The notes under the pieces were generated by a model. That model was given only the letters and a program-made list of their open reading frames with translations, ran no database searches and was not told where the DNA came from. The position numbers and the translations under genes are program-made. Below are positions 43,430 through 51,570 of a DNA stretch of 64,000 bases, in pieces. The stretch spans positions 1 to 64,000 of the forward strand of contig JBBCJM010000178.1 of assembly GCA_037190175.1 (NCBI GenBank). Reading direction: 5' to 3'. The stretch's first letter is position 1. The number at the start of each line of letters is the position of its first letter. The DNA is from JBBCJM01 sp037190175 (GTDB taxonomy: Bacteria; Pseudomonadota; Alphaproteobacteria; Rhodobacterales; Rhodobacteraceae).

Positions 43430-44953
43430 TCACCTGAAATGAATGTTGAATGCCTGCCGCACCGCCGCGTCCACCTCCGGCGCCACGCAGCACCGCGCGC
43501 GGGCCAGGATCGCCTCCTTCCGCGCCCGGGCCTTGTCCAGGAGCATCGGCCGCCCGGCCTCGTTCCATTCCTTGGGGCTCATCCGGTTGCCCACCGCCGG
43601 GTAGATGTATTCCGTCTGCATCAGCCCCAGGGTCTGCGCCGAGCCCAGGTAGTGCCCCGGCCCGCCCAGGCAGACCTCGCGCATCGCCTCGATCGACACC
43701 TTGTCCTCGGTCACCTCGATCCCCCGCACGCAGCGCAGCACCTGGCCCAGCAGGTCGTCGCCCAGCACCAGCGACTCGGGGCAGAAGCCCAGCAGCGAGG
43801 CGTGCATCCCCACCGCCTCATAGCACAGGTTGAGGCCCGCGAGCCCCGCCAGCACGTTGGTGATCCCCTGCTCCCAGCCGGCCTGCATGTCGGGCAGCTT
43901 GCTGTCCGAGATGCCCGAGGCCGCGCCGCCCGGCAGGCCATAGAAACGGTGCATCTGCGCACAGCCGGCGGTCAGCAGCGCCTGCTCCGCGCTGCCCCCC
44001 GACATCGCCCCGGTGCGCAGGTCAGAGACGAAGGGCCAGGTGCCGAAGATGGCCGGCGCCCCGGGCGTGATCGCGTTCACATAGACCACGCCGGCCAGGC
44101 ATTCCGCCACCGCCTGCACGATGGCCAGCGCGATGGGCGCGGGCGCGGTGGCCCCGGCCTGCCCGGCCGACAGCAGCAGCATCGGCATCCCCGCGCGGAC
44201 GCAGGCCTCCATGGTGATGCAGCTTTCCTCAGCGAACTTCATCGGCGGCACGACGAAGCAGTTGGAATTGCTGACGAAGGGCCGCGCCCGCCAAGCGGCC
44301 TCGTCCCCCGCCACCATGTGCAGCATCTCGAAGCAGCGGGCCACATGCGCGGGCTCGGAGAAGCTGGTGCCCACATGCTTCCGCGTCCCCGCCAGGCAGG
44401 CGTAGAGCGTGTTGGCGTCCATGTCGAAGTTGTCCGCCACGTCGCGGCAGACGCAGATGCGCTGGAAGAAATGCACGTTGTCCAGATGCTCGACCAGCCG
44501 GGCGGCGTCATAGAGATCCTGCGCGGTGGAATCGCGATACTCCAGCGTGAAGGGGTCCACCACATGCACCGCGGCCCCGGCCGTGCCGAAATGCACATTG
44601 GTGCCGGTCAGGTGCAGGTCGTGCTTCGGATCGCGGGCGAAAAGCGTGATATCGCGGGCCGCCAATGCCAGCATGTCCTCGACCAGCGCGCGGGGGAAGC
44701 GGATGCGGCCGTCATCCCCCGGCACCGCCCCCGCCCCGGTCAGGATCTCGACCCCCGAGGCCGGCGCATTGGCCAGCCCGATCTCCTCCAGCGCCTGCAG
44801 CGCGGCCTGATGGATCCGCGCCACCCCGGCCTCGGTCAGCGGGGAATACTGCCCCCCCGGCAGCCCCGCCCGTATCGGCCGCAGCGCCTCGGCCAGCGGC
44901 GCGGCCCGTGCCGCCACCCGCGCCGCCCGGCCGCCCCGCGCCCGCTCACTCAT
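43430..44953 (-). CDS. MttB-superfamily corrinoid methyltransferase without pyrrolysine
   Basis: A 507-residue member of the trimethylamine methyltransferase (MttB) superfamily. These enzymes move a methyl group from a quaternary or tertiary amine to a corrinoid protein. The frame is read through by sense codons, with no amber codon for pyrrolysine, so it belongs with the MtgB/MtpB-type enzymes that act on betaines rather than trimethylamine. The family core is visible (HFGTAGAAVHVVDPFTLEYRDST, DNVHFFQRICVCRDV, GMPMLLLSAGQAGATAP, GGSAEQALLTAGCAQMHRFYGLPGG). No corrinoid partner lies in this operon; one is encoded at 58901. The start overlaps the upstream gene by eight bases. Confidence 0.88.
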   Translation of the reverse strand: MSERARGGRAARVAARAAPLAEALRPIRAGLPGGQYSPLTEAGVARIHQAALQALEEIGLANAPASGVEILTGAGAVPGDDGRIRFPRALVEDMLALAARDITLFARDPKHDLHLTGTNVHFGTAGAAVHVVDPFTLEYRDSTAQDLYDAARLVEHLDNVHFFQRICVCRDVADNFDMDANTLYACLAGTRKHVGTSFSEPAHVARCFEMLHMVAGDEAAWRARPFVSNSNCFVVPPMKFAEESCITMEACVRAGMPMLLLSAGQAGATAPAPIALAIVQAVAECLAGVVYVNAITPGAPAIFGTWPFVSDLRTGAMSGGSAEQALLTAGCAQMHRFYGLPGGAASGISDSKLPDMQAGWEQGITNVLAGLAGLNLCYEAVGMHASLLGFCPESLVLGDDLLGQVLRCVRGIEVTEDKVSIEAMREVCLGGPGHYLGSAQTLGLMQTEYIYPAVGNRMSPKEWNEAGRPMLLDKARARKEAILARARCCVAPEVDAAVRQAFNIHFR

Positions 44954-45779
44954 CCCCCGCCCCCGCCTTCAGCAGCGCGTCGATCTCGGCCCCCGGGGCG
45001 GCCGAGGTCAGCGGCAGGAAGGATCCCTCCTCCAGCATCGCCGCCACCGCGCCCTTCAGCGCCGCATGGGTGACGCGGGCGATCATGCTGCCGGTCGAAA
45101 GCCGCCGCACCCCCATGGCCGAGAACTCGGCCAGCGTCAGGGCGCGCAGGGGCCCCGCCACCAGCGCGTTGACCGGCGCGGTCACCGCCGCCAGCACCTG
45201 CTGCAACTCCGCCCTGCCCGGCGGCACCGGCAGGTACAAAAGATCCGCGCCCGCCGCCTCGAAGGCCTGCAACCGCCGGATCCCCTCGGCCAGGTCATAG
45301 GCGCCGTTCATCACCCCGTCCGCCCGGGCGCAAAGCACGAAGGCCCGCCCCAGCGCGCGGGCCGCCGCCACTGCCGCCCGGATCCGTTCCACGGCCAGGT
45401 CGAAGTCATAGGCCGGGGTGCCGGCGACCATCTGCGTGTCCTCGATCGAGCAGCCCGACAGCCCGACCTCGGCCGCCAGCCGCACCGTCTCGGCCACCCC
45501 CTCGGGGTCGTCGGCGAAACCGTTCTCGAAATCGCCCGAGACCGGCAGGCCGGTCGCCGCCAGCAGGTCCGCGGCATGGGCCAGCGCCTCGTCCCGCGTC
45601 ACGCCCCCCATGTCGGGCCGCCCGAGAGTGAAGGCATGGGCGGCCGAACTGGTGGCCAAAGCCCGCGCTCCCAAGGCCGCCATCACCCGCGCGGATCCTG
45701 CGTCCCAGGGGTTGGGGATTACGAAACAGCCCGCCTGATGCAGATCCCGGAACACCTCATGCCGCGCCGCCAGATCCAT
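44946..45779 (-). CDS. Isocitrate lyase / PEP mutase-family enzyme
   Basis: A 277-residue TIM-barrel protein of the ICL/PEPM superfamily. The opening (FVIPNPWDAGSARVMAALGARALATSSAAHAF) and metal-binding stretch GDFENGFAD and SIEDTQ match the small uncharacterised branch often annotated as oxaloacetate decarboxylase or 2-methylisocitrate-lyase-like. It cleaves or forms C-C bonds in 2-oxo or hydroxy acids. Its position between the demethylation flavoproteins and the MttB gene, with an eight-base overlap to the latter, argues for a role in the same pathway, possibly on the carbon skeleton left after demethylation. Confidence 0.85.
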   Translation of the reverse strand: MDLAARHEVFRDLHQAGCFVIPNPWDAGSARVMAALGARALATSSAAHAFTLGRPDMGGVTRDEALAHAADLLAATGLPVSGDFENGFADDPEGVAETVRLAAEVGLSGCSIEDTQMVAGTPAYDFDLAVERIRAAVAAARALGRAFVLCARADGVMNGAYDLAEGIRRLQAFEAAGADLLYLPVPPGRAELQQVLAAVTAPVNALVAGPLRALTLAEFSAMGVRRLSTGSMIARVTHAALKGAVAAMLEEGSFLPLTSAAPGAEIDALLKAGAGDE

Positions 45780-45790
45780 CCTTAGCCCCT

Positions 45791-45843
45791 TCTTCTGTCT
45801 CCAAATATCCCGCGGGGGGTCCGGGGGGCGCGAAGCCCCCCGG
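45791..45843. repeat. Dispersed repeat between the first flavoprotein and ICL-family genes
   Basis: TCTTCTGTCTCCAAATATCC-type block (45791-45810), the reverse-oriented relative of the unit at 17418, followed by GGGGGGTCC and a GGGGGGCGCGAAGCCCCCC-type hairpin. It sits inside the unidirectional cassette without an obvious terminator tail. Confidence 0.75.
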
Positions 45844-45850
45844 CGGCCGG

Positions 45851-48286
45851 CTACAGCCGCACCCTCAGCCCCTCGGGATCGTACATCGGCCGCAGCGAGG
45901 CCACCGCCGGCACCCGCCGCCCGGCCACCTCGATCTCGTAGGTGGAACCCAGCACCTCCGCCTCGCCCTCCCCGGCGCAGGGCACCCAGCCCAGCCCGAT
46001 GGTGCCGCCCAGGTGATGCCCCCAGGCGCCCGAGGTGATGTTGCCGACGATCCGCCCGTCGCGCACCACCGCCTCGTTGTGATAAAGCATCGCCTGCGCG
46101 TCCTCGACCCGGAACTGCACCAGCCGCCGCCGCAGCCCTTCGTCCCGCCGCCGCAGCACCGCCTCGCGGCCGATGAAGCCGGGTTTCTTGGTCTTCACCG
46201 CGAAGCCCAGCCCGGCCTCCAGCACATGGTCCTCGTCGGTGATGTCGTGGCCCCAGTGGCGGAAGCCCTTTTCCATCCGGCAACTGTCCAGCGCGTGCAG
46301 GCCGCAGAGCGTGACCTCCGCCTCCATCAGCGCCTCGAACACATGCGCGGCCTGGTCGGCGGGGACGTAAAGCTCCCACCCCAGCTCGCCGACATAGGTC
46401 ACCCGGTGGGCGCGGGCGAGGCCGAGGCCAATTTCAACCTCCCGCGCGGTGCCGAAGGGGAAGGCGGGGTTGGAGTAGTCGTCGGGCGAGACGCTTTCCA
46501 TCACCCCCCGCGCCTGCGGCCCCATCAGGCAGAACACCGCTTCCCCGGCCGTCACGTCGGTGATCACCGCGAAGTCCTCTCCGACATGGCCCCGCAGCCA
46601 GGCCAGGTTGCGGGTCAGCGTGGCGCCGGCCACCACCAGCAGATAGGCGGTCTCGGTCAGGCGGGTGACGGTCAGGTCGGCCTCGATCCCGCCGCGGCCG
46701 TTCAGCAGCATGGTATAGACGATGCGGCCTTCGGGAACGTCCACCTCGGCGGAGCAGACGCGGTTCAGGAAAGCGCAGGCGTCCCGCCCCTCCACCCGGA
46801 TCTTGCCGAAGCTGGTCATGTCGAACAGGCCCACGGTGCCGCGCACCGCCAGATGCTCGGCCCGCTGGCTGTCCCACCATACCGGCCGGCCCCAGCCATA
46901 GGCGTAGCCGGTGGGCCCCCCTGCCCTCGCGAACCAGTTGGCGCGTTCCCAACCCGCGACCTCGCCGAACACCGCACCCCGCGCCGCAAGATGCCCATGC
47001 ACCGGCGATCGCCGCAGCCCCCGCGCGGTCGCCATCTGCCGATAGGGCCAGTGGTCGGCGTAAAGCAGGCCCAGCGTCTCGCCCACCCGCTCCTTCAGAT
47101 AGCGGCGGTTGCGCTGGAACGGCATGGCCCGGCGGATGTCCACGTCCGACAGGTCGAAGGGCGGCCCGCCGTCCACGATCCAGCGCGCCACCGCCATGCC
47201 CGCGCCCCCCGCGCTCTGGATCCCCACCGAGTTGAACCCGGCCGCCACCCAGTAGCCGCCCAGTTCCGGCGCCTCGCCCAGGTAATAGCGGTTGTCGGGG
47301 GTGAAGCTTTCCGGGCCGTTGAAGAAGGTGTGGATGCCGGCGGTTTCCAGCAGGGGCATCCGGTGGGTGGCCATCTCCAGGATCGGCGCGAAATGGTCCC
47401 AGTCCTCGGGCAGGGTGTCGAACTCGAAATCCTCGCGGATGCCGGCCATCCCCCAGGGCTTGGCCTTGGGCTCGAAGGCGCCCAGCATCAGCTTGCCGGC
47501 GTCGGACTTGTAATAGGCGCATTCGTCGGGCACCCGCAGCACCGGCAGGTGGCCGAGGCCGGCGATGGGCTCGGTCACGAGATAGAAATGCTCGCAAGCG
47601 TGCAGGGGCAGCGTCACCCCCGATTGCGCAGCCAGGTCGCGGCCCCACATCCCGGCGCAATTCACCACCACCTCGGCGGCGATATGCCCGTGGGAGCCGT
47701 CCAGCCCCTGCCAGTCCACCCCGGTGACGCGGCCGCGGTCGCGAGTGACGGCGGTCACCTTCACCCCTTCCAGCACCGGCGCCCCCATCGCCCGCGCGCC
47801 CTTGGCCAGCGCCATGGCGATGTTGGCGGGGTCGGCCTGCCCGTCCAGCGGCAGATGCACCGCGCCCACCACACCCTGGGTGTTCAGGTGCGGGTACATC
47901 GCCTTGACCTCGGCGGCCGAGATCTCCTCCACCGCCACGTCGAAGATCCGCGCCGTGGTGGCGGAGCGCAGGAGTTCGTGGTGGCGGTCGGGCGTCAGGG
48001 CGACCGAGATCGAACCCACCTGACGGAAGCCGGTCGCCACCCCGGTCTCGGCCTCCAGCCGCGTGTAGAGATCGGCCGAATACTTGGCCAGCCGGGTCAT
48101 GTTGGCATTGCCGCGCAACTGGCCGATCAGGCCCGCGGCGTGCCAGGTGGTGCCGGAGGTGAGCCGGCGCCGCTCCAGCAGCACGACGTCGCGCCAGCCG
48201 GCCTGCGCCAGGTGGTACGCGACCGAACAGCCGGCGATCCCGCCGCCGATGATCACCGCCCGCGCGTGACCCGGTATCTCAGCCAT
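45851..48286 (-). CDS. Dimethylglycine/sarcosine dehydrogenase-type flavoprotein, paralogue 1
   Basis: An 811-residue fusion of an N-terminal FAD-binding DAO domain (VIIGGGIAGCSVAYHLAQAG near residue 12, SGTTWHAAG where such enzymes bind FAD covalently through His), a middle FAO_M domain, and a C-terminal folate-binding GcvT-like domain (about residues 430-800, with GLFDMTSFGKIRVEG and VTYVGELGWELYVP). Enzymes of this build oxidatively remove an N-methyl group and hand formaldehyde to tetrahydrofolate. The substrate could be dimethylglycine, sarcosine or another N-methyl amino acid. It follows paralogue 2 in the same direction. Confidence 0.9.
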   Translation of the reverse strand: MAEIPGHARAVIIGGGIAGCSVAYHLAQAGWRDVVLLERRRLTSGTTWHAAGLIGQLRGNANMTRLAKYSADLYTRLEAETGVATGFRQVGSISVALTPDRHHELLRSATTARIFDVAVEEISAAEVKAMYPHLNTQGVVGAVHLPLDGQADPANIAMALAKGARAMGAPVLEGVKVTAVTRDRGRVTGVDWQGLDGSHGHIAAEVVVNCAGMWGRDLAAQSGVTLPLHACEHFYLVTEPIAGLGHLPVLRVPDECAYYKSDAGKLMLGAFEPKAKPWGMAGIREDFEFDTLPEDWDHFAPILEMATHRMPLLETAGIHTFFNGPESFTPDNRYYLGEAPELGGYWVAAGFNSVGIQSAGGAGMAVARWIVDGGPPFDLSDVDIRRAMPFQRNRRYLKERVGETLGLLYADHWPYRQMATARGLRRSPVHGHLAARGAVFGEVAGWERANWFARAGGPTGYAYGWGRPVWWDSQRAEHLAVRGTVGLFDMTSFGKIRVEGRDACAFLNRVCSAEVDVPEGRIVYTMLLNGRGGIEADLTVTRLTETAYLLVVAGATLTRNLAWLRGHVGEDFAVITDVTAGEAVFCLMGPQARGVMESVSPDDYSNPAFPFGTAREVEIGLGLARAHRVTYVGELGWELYVPADQAAHVFEALMEAEVTLCGLHALDSCRMEKGFRHWGHDITDEDHVLEAGLGFAVKTKKPGFIGREAVLRRRDEGLRRRLVQFRVEDAQAMLYHNEAVVRDGRIVGNITSGAWGHHLGGTIGLGWVPCAGEGEAEVLGSTYEIEVAGRRVPAVASLRPMYDPEGLRVRL

Positions 48287-48309
48287 GCGACCTCTCCGCC
48301 CGTCCCCGC

Positions 48310-48353
48310 CAAATTCCTTCCAAGGAATTTGCAATTTTCTTCGAAGAAAATTG
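48310..48353. repeat. Two tandem palindromes between the flavoprotein genes
   Basis: CAAATTCCTT-CC-AAGGAATTTG (48310-48331) is followed without gap by a 22-bp perfect palindrome with 11-base arms CAATTTTCTTC/GAAGAAAATTG (48332-48353). The first has the same arm as the hairpin at 7921. They are AT-rich islands in very GC-rich DNA and could act as an RNA processing or stabilising element within the operon. Confidence 0.85.
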
Positions 48354-48361
48354 GCCCGGCC

Positions 48362-50791
48362 TCACGCCTTGAGCCTCTCGTTCCCCGGATCCCAGACCGC
48401 GCCATGGCCCAGAACCTCGGCCGGCACGCGGGCTCCGAAGACCTCGACCTCCAGCCGCTGCCCCGGCACCGCCAGATCCGCCCGCAGCATCCCCAGCGCC
48501 ACCACATGGCCCACGCGATAGCCCATGGCGGCCGAGGTCACCTCGCCCACGATCCGGCCCTCGGCCCAAAGGTTCGACATATAGGGCGGATCGCAGGGGC
48601 AGTCGCCGACCTTCAGCGAAACGAACCGCCTGGCCGGCCCCCGCTCCCGCTCCGCCAGCAGCGCGGCCTTGCCCGGGAAGTCCTTGCCCCAGTCGACGAA
48701 CCGCCCCAGGCCCCCTTCCAGCAGCGAGTAATCGGTGGAAATGTCCCCCTTCCACGCCCGATACCCCTTCTCGATCCGCAGGCTGTTCAGCGCCCGCATC
48801 CCGAAGGGGATCGCGCCCCCCGCCAGCAGCGCCGCGTAGATCTCCGGCGCATCGGCGCGGTCGCAATGCACCTCCCACCCCAGTTCCCCGGCGAAGGAGA
48901 CGCGGATCAGCGCCACGTCCCTGCCCACGACCTTCGCCTGATACTGGACCGAGAGCCAGGGCAGCGACAGGTCGGCCTCGGCGATCGGCGCCAGCAACTC
49001 GCGCGCCCCGGGGCCGGTGACGATGAAGCAATGGAGGCGGTCGGTCCAGTCCTCCAGCACCACGCCCGCCGGCAGGCCCTGGCGCAGCCAGTCGGCGTCG
49101 TGGGATTGCGCCACGGCGGCGGTGATCACGCCCAGGTCCTCGTCGCTGAACGGCAGGCAGGTCATCTCGGTGACGATCCGGCCGCGGTCGTCGGCGAAGT
49201 AGAGCAGGCCGGTCCGCCCGGGCTGCGGCAGCCGGGAGCAGGTCAGCCGGTCCAGATGCGCCCGCGCGCCCGGCCCCGCCAGCCGCAGCCGGGTGAAGCC
49301 GGGCAGGTCCAGCACCCCCACCCCGTCCCGCACCGCCGCGCATTCGGCAGCGATCCGCCGCTCCCAGGGGCCCTGCCGCGCCCAGGTCTGCGTTGCCTGC
49401 CACGAGGTATCGTCGCCCGGCTTGGCGAACCACTCCGCCCGCTCCCAGCCGTTGTACGGGGCCATCACGCCCCCCAGCGCCTTCACCCGGTCGTGCACCG
49501 GCGACAGCCGCCGGTCGGGGGCCGCGGGCCAGCGGGCCATGGGGAAATGGATGGCATATTCATGGCCATAGACCTCCTTCCCCTTGGCCACGACATAGTC
49601 GTGGTCCTCCCAGCCGGTGAAACGGCGGGGATCGCAGGACCACATGTCCCATTCGGTACCCCCCTCGGTCACCCATTCCGCCAGCACCTTGCCCGCGCCC
49701 CCCGCCTGGCAGATGCCGAAGGTGAAGACGCAGGCCTCATAGGCGTTGGGCACCCCCGGCATCGGCCCGATCAGCGGGTTGCCGTCCGGCGTATAGGGGA
49801 TCGGGCCGTTGATCACCTTCTGGAGCCGGGCATTGGCCAGCAGGGGCACCCTTTGGCTGGCATCCTCGATCCACCACTCCAGCCGCTCCAGGTCGTCGGG
49901 GAACAGCTGGAAGGCGAAGTCCGCCGGCATCGGGTCGTCGGGGCCGGCCCAATGCGCCCGGCAGGGGTTCTCGTAGGGGCCGAGGTTGAAGCCCATCTTC
50001 TCCTGCCGCAGGTAGTAGCTCGAATCCACGTCGCGCAGCAGCGGCAGCTTGCGGCCCTCGGCCCGGCTCCACGCCTCCAGTTCGGGGATGGTGTCGAACA
50101 GCAGGTACTGGTGGCTCATCACCATCATCGGCACCCTTCGGCCGAACATCGCGCCGACCTGCGCCGCGCGATAGCCGGCGGCGTTCACCACCACCTCGGC
50201 CCTTGTTTCGCCCTTCGGCGTTTCCAGCACCCAGAGGCCGCCCTCGCGCCGCACCGCCGTGACCGGGCAGAACCGTTCCACCCGCGCGCCCATCTGCCGC
50301 GCGCCGCGGGCCAGGGCCTGGGTCAGCTGCGCGGGGTCGATGTCGCCATCATGGGGGTCGTAGAGCGCGCCGCTGAGGCCATGGGTCTCCACGAAGGGGT
50401 ATTTATCGCGGATCTCCGAAGGGTCCAGCAGCGCCAGGTCCATCCCCTGATACCGTCCCATCCCCACCACCCGGGCGAATTCCATCCGCCGCTCGGCCGT
50501 GTGCCCCAGCCGGACCGAGCCGGTGACGTGGTAGTTCATCGGGTAATCGACCTCGGCCCCCAGCCGGCGATAGAGCCCGGCCGAATACCGCTGCATGTTC
50601 ATGATCGACCAGGAGGCGCTGAAGGTCGGCACATTGCCCGCCGCGTGCCAGGTGGAGCCGCTGGTCAGCTCGTCCTTCTCCAGCAGGATCGCGTCGGTCC
50701 AGCCGGCCTTCGCGAGATGATAGAGGCAGGAGGCCCCGACCGCGCCGCCGCCGATCACCGCCACCCGCACATGCCCCGGCAGATCGCCCAT
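48362..50791 (-). CDS. Dimethylglycine/sarcosine dehydrogenase-type flavoprotein, paralogue 2
   Basis: An 809-residue protein of the same DAO, FAO_M and GcvT architecture (VAVIGGGAVGASCLYHLAKAG near residue 10; SGSTWHAAGNVPT; GcvT part with GVLDLPGFTRLRLAG and VSFAGELGWEVHC). It is clearly a paralogue, not a recent duplicate, of the 45851 gene: motifs agree but most residues differ, so the two may act on successive substrates. It is the first gene after the regulator hutC, behind a dyad at 50864 that may be its operator. Confidence 0.9.
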   Translation of the reverse strand: MGDLPGHVRVAVIGGGAVGASCLYHLAKAGWTDAILLEKDELTSGSTWHAAGNVPTFSASWSIMNMQRYSAGLYRRLGAEVDYPMNYHVTGSVRLGHTAERRMEFARVVGMGRYQGMDLALLDPSEIRDKYPFVETHGLSGALYDPHDGDIDPAQLTQALARGARQMGARVERFCPVTAVRREGGLWVLETPKGETRAEVVVNAAGYRAAQVGAMFGRRVPMMVMSHQYLLFDTIPELEAWSRAEGRKLPLLRDVDSSYYLRQEKMGFNLGPYENPCRAHWAGPDDPMPADFAFQLFPDDLERLEWWIEDASQRVPLLANARLQKVINGPIPYTPDGNPLIGPMPGVPNAYEACVFTFGICQAGGAGKVLAEWVTEGGTEWDMWSCDPRRFTGWEDHDYVVAKGKEVYGHEYAIHFPMARWPAAPDRRLSPVHDRVKALGGVMAPYNGWERAEWFAKPGDDTSWQATQTWARQGPWERRIAAECAAVRDGVGVLDLPGFTRLRLAGPGARAHLDRLTCSRLPQPGRTGLLYFADDRGRIVTEMTCLPFSDEDLGVITAAVAQSHDADWLRQGLPAGVVLEDWTDRLHCFIVTGPGARELLAPIAEADLSLPWLSVQYQAKVVGRDVALIRVSFAGELGWEVHCDRADAPEIYAALLAGGAIPFGMRALNSLRIEKGYRAWKGDISTDYSLLEGGLGRFVDWGKDFPGKAALLAERERGPARRFVSLKVGDCPCDPPYMSNLWAEGRIVGEVTSAAMGYRVGHVVALGMLRADLAVPGQRLEVEVFGARVPAEVLGHGAVWDPGNERLKA

Positions 50792-50863
50792 CGCCGCCCC
50801 CCGCCACCGATGGGCCCACCCGATCACGGCCCCCTTTTCCTGTCCAGAGCGATCCGGGTCGCT

Positions 50864-50879
50864 TCATGTGCACACATGA
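50864..50879. promoter_or_regulatory. HutC-like operator before the flavoprotein operon
   Basis: TCATGTG-CA-CACATGA: 7-bp arms, two-base spacer, 73 bases before the flavoprotein start. The core GTG..CAC pattern is close to the dyad before hutF (52916) and compatible with HutC/GntR sites (GT-N4-AC type). The regulator assignment is inference from position. Confidence 0.55.
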
Positions 50880-50886
50880 CGGCCGA

Positions 50887-51570
50887 TCAGATCGTGGTGC
50901 GCATCAGATATCCCGGCGCGTGCAGCAGCCGCACCCAGGTCACCGGCCCGGCCTCGGTGCGCGTGACCCGCTCCACCACGAAGAGCGCCGCGCCCTCGGC
51001 GCAGCCCAGGACCACGGCCTCCGCCGGCCCCGCGGTCTCGGCCCAGAGCACGATCTCGCCCGCTGCATAGGGCACGGTCTGCAACAACCATTCGTTGACG
51101 GTGATCCGGGCGAAATCCGGCAGGGGGGCGGGCAGCGGCGCGGGGTTCAGCCAGCGCCGCTCCAGCGCGAAGGGGGCGCCGTCCGCCCGGTGCAGGGTCT
51201 CGATCCACCAGACCGGGGCGCCTTCCGGCAGACCCATCCGGGCGGCGACTTCGGCATTGGCGGTTTCAGGTCGCAGGCCAAGCAGCTGGAAGGAAAAGGA
51301 TTTCCCCAGGCTTTCCACCTCGGCGCGGATCACCGGGATCGACAGCACCGCCCGGCGCGGCAGGCCCTGCGCCACCCTCGTGCCGGCCTTGCGCCGGCGT
51401 TCCACCAGCCCGGCCTCGGCCAGGTCGCGCAGGGCGCGGTTCACCGTGGTGCGGGCCACGCCGAATTCCTCGGCCAGCGCCTCCTCGGTGGGGATCAGCG
51501 CGCCGGGCGGCCAGTCGCGCGCCTCGATCCGGGCGCGGATGGCGGCGCGGATATGTTCCCAGCCCTTCAT
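50887..51570 (-). CDS. hutC: GntR/HutC-family transcriptional regulator
   Basis: A 227-residue regulator with an N-terminal GntR winged helix (residues 1-70, LIPTEEALAEEFGVARTTVNRALRDLAEAGLV) and a C-terminal UTRA ligand domain (about 85-225). HutC represses histidine-utilisation genes and responds to urocanate in well-studied bacteria. The overlap with hutF (ATGA) supports this identity. The rest of the hut pathway (hutH, hutU, hutI, hutG) is not in the window, and the genes downstream belong to amine demethylation. Confidence 0.85.
   Translation of the reverse strand: MKGWEHIRAAIRARIEARDWPPGALIPTEEALAEEFGVARTTVNRALRDLAEAGLVERRRKAGTRVAQGLPRRAVLSIPVIRAEVESLGKSFSFQLLGLRPETANAEVAARMGLPEGAPVWWIETLHRADGAPFALERRWLNPAPLPAPLPDFARITVNEWLLQTVPYAAGEIVLWAETAGPAEAVVLGCAEGAALFVVERVTRTEAGPVTWVRLLHAPGYLMRTTI

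Noticed and set aside
43430..44953. Pyrrolysine-containing trimethylamine methyltransferase
   Set aside because: The frame has no in-frame amber codon at the active site and no pyl genes are in the window, so it belongs to the non-pyrrolysine branch.
44946..45779. Phosphonate-metabolism gene (phosphoenolpyruvate mutase)
   Set aside because: Only superfamily motifs are present, no phosphonate gene is nearby, and the context is amine demethylation.
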